Assembly (NCBI RefSeq): GCF_030411955.1
Contig: NZ_JASNRA010000014.1
Coordinates: forward strand, 60,731 to 124,730
Length of the DNA stretch: 64,000 nucleotides
From: Massilia sp. YIM B02443
GTDB lineage: Bacteria > Pseudomonadota > Gammaproteobacteria > Burkholderiales > Burkholderiaceae_D
Reading direction: 5' to 3'
Below are positions 26,197 to 36,909 of this stretch, in pieces. The notes under the pieces were generated by a model. That model was not told the origin of the DNA and did not search any database. It worked only from the letters and a program-made list of their open reading frames with translations. Numbering within the stretch: the first letter of the stretch is position 1; every line of letters begins with the position of its first letter. The position numbers and the translations under genes are program-made.

Positions 26197-28371
26197 ATGA
26201 GCATCGACATCAGCCAGTTCTACCAGGTCTTTTTCGACGAAGCCGAAGAGCTGCTCGCCGAAATGGAACGCCTGCTGCTGGGCGTCGATGTCGCGTCGCC
26301 GGACGCGGAAGACCTGAACGCCGTGTTCCGTACCGCGCACTCGGTCAAGGGCGGCGCCTCGACCTTCGGCCTGACCGACATGTGCGACGTGACCCACGTG
26401 CTGGAGTCGCTGCTGGACCGCATCCGCAAGGGCGAGATGGCGCTGACCAGCAACCACGTGGACGCCTTCCTGGCCGCCAAGGACATCCTCAAGATGCAGC
26501 TCGACGGCCATCGCCACGGCGCGGCGGTCGACCAGGAAGCGGTGGCCAACGTGCGCATGGTGCTGCACGACCTGGCCGAAGGCCTGGTGCCGCAGGCGCC
26601 GGTGGTGGCGCCGTCGTATCTGACCGCTGCATCGAAGCCGCAACACCAGACCGAAGGCGCGCACCGCTACAAGATCGAACTGCCGCAGGTGGCGCAGCGC
26701 GACATCAACGCCCTGGTCGATGAACTCGGCCTGATGGGCCGCGTCTCGGTGACCCCGCTCGAGGGCGGGCGCACGGCGCTGATCATCACCACCCACGAAA
26801 GCCTGGACGACATCATGTCGATCTGCTCCTTCGTGCTCGATCCGGACGACCTCAGGATCTTCGAGGCGCCGGCCTTGACGCCGGAACAGCGCGCTCTGGA
26901 AGCGGCCGAGCGCAAGCGCATCGAGGACGAGCAGGGCTACGGTTTCTTCGGCCCGGACGACGACGAAGCGCCGGCGCAAGCCGACATGTCGGACGACGAC
27001 CGCGGCTACGGCTTCTTCCAGCCGATCGAGCAGATCCGCGCGGCGGCCGGCATCGTGGCCGAACAGGCCCCAAGTGCGCCCGAGCAGTCGGTCAGCGCCC
27101 AGGCACAGGCGCAGTCTCAAGACCTTGCCGAGCACCTGGCCGAACTGGCCGCCGAAAAGAAGACGGCCAAGAAGGATCAAAGCGAATCGTCGTCGATCCG
27201 CGTCTCGGTCGAAAAGGTCGACCAGCTGATCAACCTGATCGGCGAACTGGTGATCACCAACGCCATGCTCGAGCAGCGCAGCAGCCAGCTCGATCCGATC
27301 GGCCACGAGCGCCTGCTGTCCTCGGTCAGCCAGCTGGGACGCAATACGCGCGAGCTGCAGGAGGCGGTGATGTCGATCCGCATGATGCCGATGGACTTCG
27401 TGTTCTCGCGCTTCCCGCGCATGGTGCGCGACCTGGCGGGCAAGCTGGGCAAGAAGGTCGACTTCATCACCCACGGCGCCGCCACCGAACTGGATAAAGG
27501 CCTGATCGAACGCATCGTCGATCCGCTGACCCACCTGGTGCGCAACTCGATCGACCATGGCATCGAGATGCCGGCCGCGCGCCTTGCTGCCGGCAAGTCG
27601 GAAGCGGGGCGCCTGTTCCTGTCGGCCGGCCACCAGGGCGGCCACATCGTGATCGAGGTGGCGGACGACGGCGGCGGCCTGAATCGCGAACGGATCCTGG
27701 CCAAGGCGGCCCAGAACGGCCTGGCGGCATCGGACAATATGACAGACGCCGAGGTCTGGCAGCTGATCTTCGCGCCGGGCTTCTCGACCGCCGACGTGGT
27801 CACCGACGTCTCGGGCCGCGGCGTCGGCATGGACGTGGTCAAGCGCAACATCACGCAGATGGGCGGCTCGGTCGAGATCCGCTCGGCCAAGGGCTTCGGC
27901 ACCACGATCTCGATCTCGCTGCCCTTGACCCTCGCCATCCTGGACGGCATGTCGATCCGCAGCGGCGAAGAGATCTATATCCTGCCGCTGTCGTTCGTGG
28001 TCGAGTCGCTGCAGCCGTCGCCGGACGACGTGCGCGACATCGCCGGGCGCGGGCGCGTGCTCAAGGTGCGCGGCGAATACCTGCCCTTGATTCCGCTGTA
28101 CCAGATGTTCGACATCGAGCCGGTCCACCGCGACCCGTCGAGCGGCATCGTCGTCATCCTCGAGACCGAGGGCAAGAAGGCGGCGCTGTTCGTGGACGAG
28201 CTGGTGGGGCAGCAGCAGGTGGTGGTCAAGAACCTGGAAGCCAATTACCGCAAGGTGGCCGGGATCTCCGGCGCAACCATCATGGGCGATGGCGGTGTCG
28301 CCCTGATCCTGGACGTGGCGGCGCTGGTGCGCTCGTCGCGCCAGCTGGCCGACGATACGGTCGTTTTATAA
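26197..28371 (+). CDS. cheA: Chemotaxis histidine kinase CheA
   Basis: 724 residues. Order: HPt domain with phospho-His48 (FRTAHSVKGG); a CheY/CheB-docking region (about 150-240); a long acidic and Gln/Ala-rich linker with two GYGFF motifs; dimerisation helix pair (VEKVDQLINLIGELVITNAM); ATPase with VRNSIDHGIE and DDGGGL; and a CheW-like P5 domain. It phosphorylates CheY and CheB when receptors signal. I chose ATG at 26197; an upstream frame extension looks non-coding. cheW follows after 26 bp. Confidence 0.96.
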   Translation: MSIDISQFYQVFFDEAEELLAEMERLLLGVDVASPDAEDLNAVFRTAHSVKGGASTFGLTDMCDVTHVLESLLDRIRKGEMALTSNHVDAFLAAKDILKMQLDGHRHGAAVDQEAVANVRMVLHDLAEGLVPQAPVVAPSYLTAASKPQHQTEGAHRYKIELPQVAQRDINALVDELGLMGRVSVTPLEGGRTALIITTHESLDDIMSICSFVLDPDDLRIFEAPALTPEQRALEAAERKRIEDEQGYGFFGPDDDEAPAQADMSDDDRGYGFFQPIEQIRAAAGIVAEQAPSAPEQSVSAQAQAQSQDLAEHLAELAAEKKTAKKDQSESSSIRVSVEKVDQLINLIGELVITNAMLEQRSSQLDPIGHERLLSSVSQLGRNTRELQEAVMSIRMMPMDFVFSRFPRMVRDLAGKLGKKVDFITHGAATELDKGLIERIVDPLTHLVRNSIDHGIEMPAARLAAGKSEAGRLFLSAGHQGGHIVIEVADDGGGLNRERILAKAAQNGLAASDNMTDAEVWQLIFAPGFSTADVVTDVSGRGVGMDVVKRNITQMGGSVEIRSAKGFGTTISISLPLTLAILDGMSIRSGEEIYILPLSFVVESLQPSPDDVRDIAGRGRVLKVRGEYLPLIPLYQMFDIEPVHRDPSSGIVVILETEGKKAALFVDELVGQQQVVVKNLEANYRKVAGISGATIMGDGGVALILDVAALVRSSRQLADDTVVL

Positions 28372-28397
28372 AAATTTAACCTGAAAGAGGACGCTTC

Positions 28398-28895
28398 ATG
28401 TCTAACCTGGCAACCACCTCCGACGCGACCGCACACGACGGCGCCGGCAACGAATTCCTGGCCTTCACCCTGGGCTCGGAAGAATATGGCATCGACATCC
28501 TGAAGGTGCAGGAAATCCGCGGCTACGAGGCCGTGACCCGCATCGCCAATGCGCCGGAATTCATCAAGGGCGTGATCAACCTGCGCGGCATCATCATCCC
28601 GGTGGTGGACATGCGCATCAAGTTCAAGCTGGGCACCCCGGTGTACGATCAGTTCACCGTCGTGATCATCCTGAACATCGGTGGCCGCATCATGGGCATG
28701 GTGGTCGACAGCGTCTCGGACGTCACTACGCTGACCGCCGACCAGATCAAGCCGGCCCCGGAAATGGGCACCGCCTTCAACTCCGACTACATGATCGGCC
28801 TGGGCACCGTGGACGAGCGCATGCTGATCCTGGTCGACATCGACAAGCTGATGTCGTCGGGCGAGATGGGCCTGATCGACAAGATGGCAGCGTAA
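28398..28895 (+). CDS. cheW: Chemotaxis adaptor CheW
   Basis: 165 residues. A single CheW domain with [38 protein letters not shown] and ILVDIDKLM. It links CheA to chemoreceptors in the array at the membrane. Start ATG at 28398 with AAAGAGG upstream. Confidence 0.96.
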   Translation: MSNLATTSDATAHDGAGNEFLAFTLGSEEYGIDILKVQEIRGYEAVTRIANAPEFIKGVINLRGIIIPVVDMRIKFKLGTPVYDQFTVVIILNIGGRIMGMVVDSVSDVTTLTADQIKPAPEMGTAFNSDYMIGLGTVDERMLILVDIDKLMSSGEMGLIDKMAA

Positions 28896-28987
28896 ACGCG
28901 CGCACGGCACGGAGCAGACAACCACCCCGGCCACGCGCCGCGCCGTGCAAGCGCGGCGCGGGCCAAGCAAAAGAGAAGGCAAGCAAA

Positions 28988-29839
28988 GTGCCGCAGCAAA
29001 AAACTGACACGGTCAAGGAATTCGACTTCACGCGCCGTGATTTCGAGCGCGTGCGCGCGTTGATCCACGGACGCGCCGGCATCTCGCTGGCCGACAGCAA
29101 GCAGGAAATGGTCTACAGCCGCCTGGCGCGGCGCCTGCGCGCGACCGGCATCCAGTCGTTCGGGCGCTACCTGGACGACCTGGAAGCGGGGCGCATGGAC
29201 AAGGAGTGGGAAGCGTTCACCAATGCGCTGACCACCAACCTGACCTCGTTCTTCCGCGAGGCGCACCACTTCCCGCTCTTGCTCGAGCACCTGGTCGCCA
29301 TTCGCAAGAAGGACACACGTCCGCTGACCATCTGGTGCTCGGCCGCTTCCACCGGCGAAGAGCCGTATTCGATCGCGATGACCGCCTGCGAAGCCTTCAA
29401 CTCGCTCACGCCGCCGGTCCAGATCGTGGCCACCGACATCGACACCAATGTGCTGGCCACCGCCGCCAACGGCGTGTATCCGATGGACCGATTGGACAAG
29501 ATGGCGCCCGAGCGCCTGCGCCGCTTCTTCTTGAAGGGCAAGGGCGCGCACGAAGGCATGGCGCGCGTGCGTCCCGAGCTGCGCAACCTGGTCGCCTTCC
29601 GCCAGCTGAACCTGCTGGCCGAGGGCTGGCCGCTGGAAGGGCCGTTCGACGCCATCTTCTGCCGCAACGTGATGATTTACTTCGACAAGCCGACCCAGCG
29701 CAAGATCCTGGACCGCTTCGTGCCGCTGATGAAGCCGCATGCGTTGCTGTTCGCCGGCCACTCGGAAAACTTCTTGTACGTGTCGGACTCGCTGCGCCTG
29801 CGCGGCAAGACCGTGTACGAACTCGATGCGCGTGCCTGA
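28988..29839 (+). CDS. cheR: Chemoreceptor methyltransferase CheR
   Basis: 283 residues. Helical N-terminal domain (FTRRDFERVRALIHGRAGISL) and SAM-binding domain with WCSAASTGEEPYSIAM and FDAIFCRNVMIYFD. It methylates receptor glutamates. Start is GTG at 28988 with GAGAAGG nine bases upstream. The gap to cheD is 19 bp. Confidence 0.96.
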   Translation: MPQQKTDTVKEFDFTRRDFERVRALIHGRAGISLADSKQEMVYSRLARRLRATGIQSFGRYLDDLEAGRMDKEWEAFTNALTTNLTSFFREAHHFPLLLEHLVAIRKKDTRPLTIWCSAASTGEEPYSIAMTACEAFNSLTPPVQIVATDIDTNVLATAANGVYPMDRLDKMAPERLRRFFLKGKGAHEGMARVRPELRNLVAFRQLNLLAEGWPLEGPFDAIFCRNVMIYFDKPTQRKILDRFVPLMKPHALLFAGHSENFLYVSDSLRLRGKTVYELDARA

Positions 29840-29858
29840 ACTGGACTCCTGACCCACC

Positions 29859-30455
29859 ATGAACAGCCAGTTTGCGACCAATCTGTACCACGACCGCGTC
29901 TTCAACGTCGATGCCGCCAAGATCCTGCCGGGCGAGTACTACTACACGGCCAGGGACATGCTGATCTCGACCGTGCTCGGCTCGTGCGTGTCGGCCTGCA
30001 TCCGCGACCGCGTCACCGGCCTGGGCGGCATGAACCACTTCATGCTGCCCGACGGCGCCGAGGCCAGCAGCAGCCCGGTATCGGCCTCGATGCGCTACGG
30101 CTCGTTCGCGATGGAAGTGTTGATCAACGACCTGCTGAAGGCCGGCGCCCGGCGCGAGCACCTGGAAGCCAAGGTGTTCGGCGGCGGCGCGGTGCTGCGC
30201 GGCTTCACCGCGATGAATGTGGGCGAGCGCAATGCCGCCTTCGTGATGCAGTTCCTCAAGACCGAGCGGATTCCGGTGCTGGCCCAGGACCTGAACGACG
30301 TCTATCCGCGCAAGGTGTATTTCTTCCCGCGCACCGGCAAGGTACTGGTCAAGAAACTGATGCAAACCCAAAACGATACGCTGGCGCAGCGCGAACTCGA
30401 CTACGCCAAGCGCCTCAAGGTCCAGCCCGTTGGAGGGGCGATCGACCTGTTCTGA
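29859..30455 (+). CDS. cheD: Chemoreceptor glutamine deamidase CheD
   Basis: 198 residues. The catalytic Cys lies in [15 protein letters not shown], the His in GGMNHFMLP, and [11 protein letters not shown] is the usual third motif. It deamidates receptor Gln residues and in some species works with CheY/CheC. Start ATG at 29859. The C-terminal 30 residues form a helix. Confidence 0.95.
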   Translation: MNSQFATNLYHDRVFNVDAAKILPGEYYYTARDMLISTVLGSCVSACIRDRVTGLGGMNHFMLPDGAEASSSPVSASMRYGSFAMEVLINDLLKAGARREHLEAKVFGGGAVLRGFTAMNVGERNAAFVMQFLKTERIPVLAQDLNDVYPRKVYFFPRTGKVLVKKLMQTQNDTLAQRELDYAKRLKVQPVGGAIDLF

Positions 30456-30478
30456 GCAGATTAGAGACAAGGATTCAC

Positions 30479-31543
30479 ATGAAGACGAAGGTGTTGATCG
30501 TCGACGATTCGGCGCTGATCCGCAGCGTGATGAGCGAAATCGTCAACTCCCAGCCCGACCTGGAAGTGGTCGCCACCGCCCCCGACCCGCTGGTCGCGCG
30601 CGAGCTGATCAAGAAACACAATCCGGACGTGCTGACCCTCGACGTCGAGATGCCCAAGATGGACGGCCTCGACTTCCTCGAAAAACTGATGCGCCTGCGC
30701 CCGATGCCGGTATTGATGGTATCGTCGCTGACCGAGCGCGGCTCGGAAATCACGATGCGCGCCCTCGAACTGGGCGCGGTCGACTTCGTCACCAAACCCA
30801 AGATCTCGATCCAGACCGGCATGCGCGAGTACGCAGACATGATCGCCGACAAGATCCGCGCCGCAGCGCGCGCCCGCATCGCGCCGCGCAGCGTGGCGCC
30901 GGCGGCCAGCGCCGGGCCGCTGTCGGCTCTGCGCAGCCCGCTGATCTCGTCCGAAAAACTGATCATCATCGGCGCCTCTACCGGCGGCACCGAGGCGATC
31001 CGCGAATTCCTGATGCAGATGCCGTCCGACTGCCCGGGCATCCTGATCGCCCAGCACATGCCGGAAGGGTTTACCAGTTCGTTCGCCAAGCGCCTCGATT
31101 CGCTGTGCAAGATCAGCGTGGTCGAGTCCGCAGGCAACGAACGGGTGTTGCCGGGGCATGCGTACATCGCGCCCGGCCACTCGCACCTCTTGCTCAGCCG
31201 TTCCGGCGCCAACTACATGACCCGCATCGAGCAGTCGCCGCCGGTGAACCGGCACCGGCCGTCGGTCGACGTGCTGTTCCGTTCCGCCGCGCAAGCTGCG
31301 GGCAAGAACGCGGTTGGTGTTATCCTGACCGGGATGGGCAAGGACGGCGCCGCCGGCATGCTGGACATGCGCCAGGCCGGCGCGCACAATTTCGCGCAGG
31401 ACGAAGCCAGCTGCGTCGTGTTCGGCATGCCGCGCGAAGCGATCGCCATTGGCGCGGCGCACGAGGTGGGGCCGTTGCAGGCCTTGCCGCGCATGGTGCT
31501 CGAGCATCTGGCGTCGCAGGGCGGCAGAGCGTTGCGCGTTTGA
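30479..31543 (+). CDS. cheB: Chemotaxis methylesterase CheB
   Basis: 354 residues. The receiver domain has VDDSALIRS and Asp in [12 protein letters not shown]. The methylesterase domain carries the Ser in [10 protein letters not shown], His in [10 protein letters not shown] and Asp in [11 protein letters not shown]. When phosphorylated by CheA it removes receptor methyl groups. Start ATG with AGAGACAAGG upstream, 23 bp after cheD. Confidence 0.96.
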   Translation: MKTKVLIVDDSALIRSVMSEIVNSQPDLEVVATAPDPLVARELIKKHNPDVLTLDVEMPKMDGLDFLEKLMRLRPMPVLMVSSLTERGSEITMRALELGAVDFVTKPKISIQTGMREYADMIADKIRAAARARIAPRSVAPAASAGPLSALRSPLISSEKLIIIGASTGGTEAIREFLMQMPSDCPGILIAQHMPEGFTSSFAKRLDSLCKISVVESAGNERVLPGHAYIAPGHSHLLLSRSGANYMTRIEQSPPVNRHRPSVDVLFRSAAQAAGKNAVGVILTGMGKDGAAGMLDMRQAGAHNFAQDEASCVVFGMPREAIAIGAAHEVGPLQALPRMVLEHLASQGGRALRV

Positions 31544-31673
31544 GGCGAATCGGACACTGAACGATGCTTTGCGGGCTATTTTATCGCCGTAAGGCAACAA
31601 AAATGCTATTCTTGAGGCTGTAAAATGCAGCGCTCACCAATAAACCAAATACAAGATTCAAACGGAGTAATTC

Positions 31674-32072
31674 ATGGCTGATCCAAAGATGCGTTTTCTG
31701 GTTGTTGACGATTTCTCGACGATGCGCCGCATCGTCCGGAATCTGTTGAAAGAACTGGGTTATGCCAACGTCGACGAAGCCGAAGACGGCGTGATGGCGC
31801 TGGCCAAGCTGCGCAGCGAGTCGTTCGACTTCGTGGTGTCGGACTGGAACATGCCGAACATGGACGGCCTGACCATGCTGCAGCACATCCGCGCCGACCC
31901 GGCACTGGCCAAGCTGCCGGTGCTGATGGTGACCGCCGAAGCGAAGAAGGAAAACATCATCGCCGCCGCCCAGGCCGGCGCCAGCGGCTACGTGGTCAAG
32001 CCGTTCACGGCCGCGACCCTGGACGAGAAGCTGAACAAGATCTTCGAGAAACTCGACAAAGCCGGAGCCTGA
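31674..32072 (+). CDS. cheY: Chemotaxis response regulator CheY (second copy)
   Basis: 132 residues. Close to classical enterobacterial Che[22 protein letters not shown], Asp in [32 protein letters not shown], and Lys in VVKPFT. It is likely the regulator that binds FliM. It has a 130-bp leader after cheB, with a possible extended -10 (TGCTATTCT) near 31605, and a one-base gap to cheZ. Confidence 0.96.
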   Translation: MADPKMRFLVVDDFSTMRRIVRNLLKELGYANVDEAEDGVMALAKLRSESFDFVVSDWNMPNMDGLTMLQHIRADPALAKLPVLMVTAEAKKENIIAAAQAGASGYVVKPFTAATLDEKLNKIFEKLDKAGA

Positions 32073-32073
32073 G

Positions 32074-32703
32074 ATGGTGGAGCAGAACGCGGATCAGGGC
32101 TCTCATGAAGAGGTCCTGAGCCGGATCGGCCACATGACCCGCGCGCTGCACGAGAACCTGCGCGGGCTGGGGCTGGACAAGCTGATCGAAAAGGCCGCGA
32201 GCGACATCCCTGACGCGCGCGACCGCCTCGACTACGTGGCGCGCCTATCGGAACAGGCCGCCAAGAAGGTGCTGGACGCGACCGATGCCGCGGGCCCCCT
32301 GCAGGACGCGATCGAGACCCGCTCGGACGAGTTGTCCAAGGGCTGGCAGGCGCTGCTCGACAAGGGCGCCAGCGACGCCGAATGGCGCGAACTGGCCCAG
32401 CGCACCGTGGCCAGCCTGAGCGAATCGCGCGCCGGCGCGGTTGCCACCCGCGGCGAGCTGATGAACATCATGATGGCCCAGGACTTCCAGGACCTGACCG
32501 GCCAGGTGATCGGCCGCATCACCGGCATCGCGCAGAACCTCGAAAAGCAGCTGGTGCAGGTGCTGATCGACTTCGCGCCAAGCGAGATCAAACGCGAGCT
32601 CGACAACGGCCTGCTGAACGGTCCACAGATCAATCCGACCGGCAGCGAAGTCGTGGCCGACCAGGGCCAGGTCGACGACCTGCTCGACAGTCTCGGTTTC
32701 TGA
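32074..32703 (+). CDS. cheZ: Protein phosphatase CheZ
   Basis: 209 residues. The hairpin helix segment MMAQDFQDLTGQVIGRI carries Asp140 and Gln144, the residues that dephosphorylate CheY. The C-terminal VDDLLDSLGF is the CheY-docking tail. It ends the che gene run. Compared with the first CheZ-like protein at 25123 it has the full features. Confidence 0.96.
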   Translation: MVEQNADQGSHEEVLSRIGHMTRALHENLRGLGLDKLIEKAASDIPDARDRLDYVARLSEQAAKKVLDATDAAGPLQDAIETRSDELSKGWQALLDKGASDAEWRELAQRTVASLSESRAGAVATRGELMNIMMAQDFQDLTGQVIGRITGIAQNLEKQLVQVLIDFAPSEIKRELDNGLLNGPQINPTGSEVVADQGQVDDLLDSLGF

Positions 32704-32737
32704 GCGCCGCGCCGCGCTTCATCCTACGGCGCCCCCC

Positions 32738-33946
32738 ATGCATCGCACCAACTTCATTGTCCGCGAACCGCTGCTCGATCCGAAGCAGCGCGTTCTCGGC
32801 TACGAACTGTCGTGGCAACAGCACGACGGACTGATCCCCTCCCACCAGGACATGGAAGGCCTGGTCGGTTTCGTTGCGGAACACGTCAACCATGCACAGC
32901 ATGGATGGCTGCTGCGCGACAAGATCCTGTTCCTCGACGCGGTGCCGGCGATGCTCTCGACCGACGCCCTGCACGCGCTGCCGCCCGAGCGCACCGTTCT
33001 GACCCTCGACATCCGCCACCTGACCGACCTCGACGTGCGCGCCGCGGTGCAGGGCGTGCGCGCCGGCGGCGTCGGGGTGGCGATCCGCGGCTGCGACCTG
33101 AACCTGCTGGGGCGCAACCTGACGCCGTATGCCTCCTACGTCGAAGTCACCTTCAGCGGGCTGGACGTGGCGAGCCAGGCGCGCACCTATGCCGCCGCCA
33201 AGCATTCGGCGATGCGCATGGTCGGCCGCCCGGTAGCCACCTGGGCCGATTTCGACGCCTGCGCCGCGCTCGGCCTGGACGCTTTTGTCGGCAAGCTGCA
33301 CCTGACGCCGCGTCCCGGCAAGCCGGTCAAGGGCATGAATCCGACCCAGACCGTGATCCTGCAATTGATGCAGATGGTGCAGAACAACGAAGACGTGCCG
33401 GCCCTGGAGAACGTGCTCAAGCGCGATCCGGCGCTGACCTACAAGCTGCTGCGCTACATCAACACCGCTGGCTTCGGCGCCGGGCGCGAGGTGCAGTCGC
33501 TGCGCCAGGCGATCGCCTTGCTCGGCTATGCGCCGCTGTACCGCTGGCTGGTGCTGCTGCTGGCCACGGCCAGCTCGAGCGGCTATTCGCCGGTGCTGAT
33601 GGAAACCGCCGTGGTGCGTGGGCGGCTCGCTGAATTGCTGGGGCAACAGCATCTGGACAAGAGCGAGGCCGAGAACCTGTTCGTGGCGGGGATGTTTTCG
33701 CTGCTCGACCGCCTGCTCGGTTTGAGCATGCAGGAAGTGCTGGACACGATCCAGCTGCCGGACGAGGTGGTGCGGGCCTTGACCGGGCGCGCGGGTTCCT
33801 ATGGACCGTACCTGGCGCTGGCCGAGGCGTGCGAGCTGAATTCGACGCTGGTGGCATCGCTGGCCGATACGCTGGAAATCGGCGCGTCGGAGGTCAATCG
33901 GGCACACCTGTCGGCGCTGGCGTGGGCGCAGAGCGTGGCGGCCTGA
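32738..33946 (+). CDS. Degenerate EAL plus HDOD signalling protein
   Basis: 402 residues. The N-terminal part (about 1-195) resembles an EAL fold that lacks the active-site motifs: GYELSWQQ replaces the usual EAL opening and no DDFGTG is seen. The C-terminal HDOD domain (about 205-390) shows LENVLKRDPALTYKLLRYINTAGF and SLRQAIALLGYAPLYRWL. Such YuxH-like proteins act in c-di-GMP or two-component signalling without known catalysis. It follows cheZ by 34 bp, so it may be co-transcribed with chemotaxis genes. Confidence 0.88.
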   Translation: MHRTNFIVREPLLDPKQRVLGYELSWQQHDGLIPSHQDMEGLVGFVAEHVNHAQHGWLLRDKILFLDAVPAMLSTDALHALPPERTVLTLDIRHLTDLDVRAAVQGVRAGGVGVAIRGCDLNLLGRNLTPYASYVEVTFSGLDVASQARTYAAAKHSAMRMVGRPVATWADFDACAALGLDAFVGKLHLTPRPGKPVKGMNPTQTVILQLMQMVQNNEDVPALENVLKRDPALTYKLLRYINTAGFGAGREVQSLRQAIALLGYAPLYRWLVLLLATASSSGYSPVLMETAVVRGRLAELLGQQHLDKSEAENLFVAGMFSLLDRLLGLSMQEVLDTIQLPDEVVRALTGRAGSYGPYLALAEACELNSTLVASLADTLEIGASEVNRAHLSALAWAQSVAA

Positions 33947-33981
33947 GCACCGCCGGCCGAAGAGGGGGGCTGAGAGGCGCC

Positions 33982-34749
33982 TCAGCGCTTGACCATCCGC
34001 CGCTCCGGCAGTCCAGTCGTCACGAAGCGTTCCAGCGTCTGCTGCATCTGCATCGAGATGCTGGCGAAACTGCAGCCGATCTGTACCTGCTCGCCGAGCA
34101 GGAAAGTACGGAACGGCCGCAGCAGCCGCACTTCCAGATCCGCCACCACTACCAGCGCCGGACCCAGCTCCAGCCGCACGCCGATCAGTTTCTTGCCCAC
34201 CGATAGCCCGAAACATTGCTCCGGCGTTGCCCGCAAGCCGACCCCGCCCTTCGAGAAATCGTAGAGCGGCAATTCGTACTGCTTGTTGGACAGGCTGAAG
34301 GTGGCGCTGTAGTTGCCGCCGACCGGCGTCTCGACCCGGCGCGCGGCGCGCCGGTTGAGCACCAGGCAGGCTTCGGGGAAGTCGGCCGGCACCAGGTGCG
34401 GCTGGCCGGGCAGGGCGCTGAAGTCACTGTCGAGCTCGAACTGCAGCTTGGCGCTGCCGCCGATGGTGGCGACAAAGGTGGCCGGCCCCTGCGGCGGGAT
34501 CTGGCTGCCGGTGAAGTCGAACACGAAATGCGGCAGCTCCGGATCGACCGATTCGATGCGCGCCAGCATCGGGTCGAGGATGCCGGAATACACCGTCACC
34601 GGGTCGCCGCTGGCGGCCAGGGCCGTCAGGGCTTCGCCGATATCGAAGGGATCGCGCATCTCGTGCGGCGCGAGGTTGCCGCCGATACGGCTGACCGAAT
34701 CGGCAGGCTTGGGCGGGCCCTTGCGGGCGACTGCAACGGAGACGTTCAC
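33982..34749 (-). CDS. ycgR: YcgR-like flagellar brake (PilZ domain) protein
   Basis: 255 residues. The N-terminal YcgR domain is followed by a PilZ domain with the c-di-GMP contacts NRRAARRVETP and YDFSKGGVGL. In enterobacteria YcgR slows the motor when c-di-GMP rises. I choose the GTG at 34749, which has AGGA seven bases upstream, over a TTG 20 codons earlier. It is convergent with the EAL/HDOD gene and thereby closes the motility locus. Confidence 0.85.
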   Translation of the reverse strand: MNVSVAVARKGPPKPADSVSRIGGNLAPHEMRDPFDIGEALTALAASGDPVTVYSGILDPMLARIESVDPELPHFVFDFTGSQIPPQGPATFVATIGGSAKLQFELDSDFSALPGQPHLVPADFPEACLVLNRRAARRVETPVGGNYSATFSLSNKQYELPLYDFSKGGVGLRATPEQCFGLSVGKKLIGVRLELGPALVVVADLEVRLLRPFRTFLLGEQVQIGCSFASISMQMQQTLERFVTTGLPERRMVKR

Positions 34750-34852
34750 GGCGGGGTCCTGGGCGTGATTGTGAATTGCTGTTACGCGGCAGTATACACC
34801 GGAATACAAACTTATTGCATTGCGGAAATCAATCGTGCAGCTTTGTTATCGC

Positions 34853-36594
<1,742 letters not shown>

Positions 36595-36610
36595 GCGCGC
36601 CGCTCCGGGC

Positions 36611-36796
36611 TCAGACCTTGGTCTGGTATGGGTAGGCGTTCTGGCGCAGGCGCGACTGCTTGACGCGTTCCTGCTCGTCCAGCGAAGTCGGTTCCTTGTC
36701 CCACAGCAGGGCGCGGCCGGCGACCTGGCGCTCGTCCATGCCTGGCGTCTTGTCCTTCAGTTCCTTGATGAACTTGGTGTGGTCGGATTCGTACAT
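36611..36796 (-). CDS. DUF3460 family small protein
   Basis: 61 residues, starting MYESDHTKFIKELKDKTPG and containing GRALLWDKEPTSLDEQ. This conserved small protein is typical beside scpA in Burkholderiales and has no known function. An upstream ATG at 36820 would add eight residues (MIFSKKHS); neither start has a clear ribosome site, and I prefer the start adjoining the conserved YESDHT. It lies 16 bp before scpA. Confidence 0.75.
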   Translation of the reverse strand: MYESDHTKFIKELKDKTPGMDERQVAGRALLWDKEPTSLDEQERVKQSRLRQNAYPYQTKV

Positions 36797-36909
36797 CGAG
36801 TGTTTTTTCGAGAAGATCATGGTTCGACTGTGGGTGCAGGGTGAAAGGAAACGCGAGACTGCAAGAGCGCGCGGGGCAGATTGTCCTGCCGCCGCGCGGT
36901 GCACGTCAA

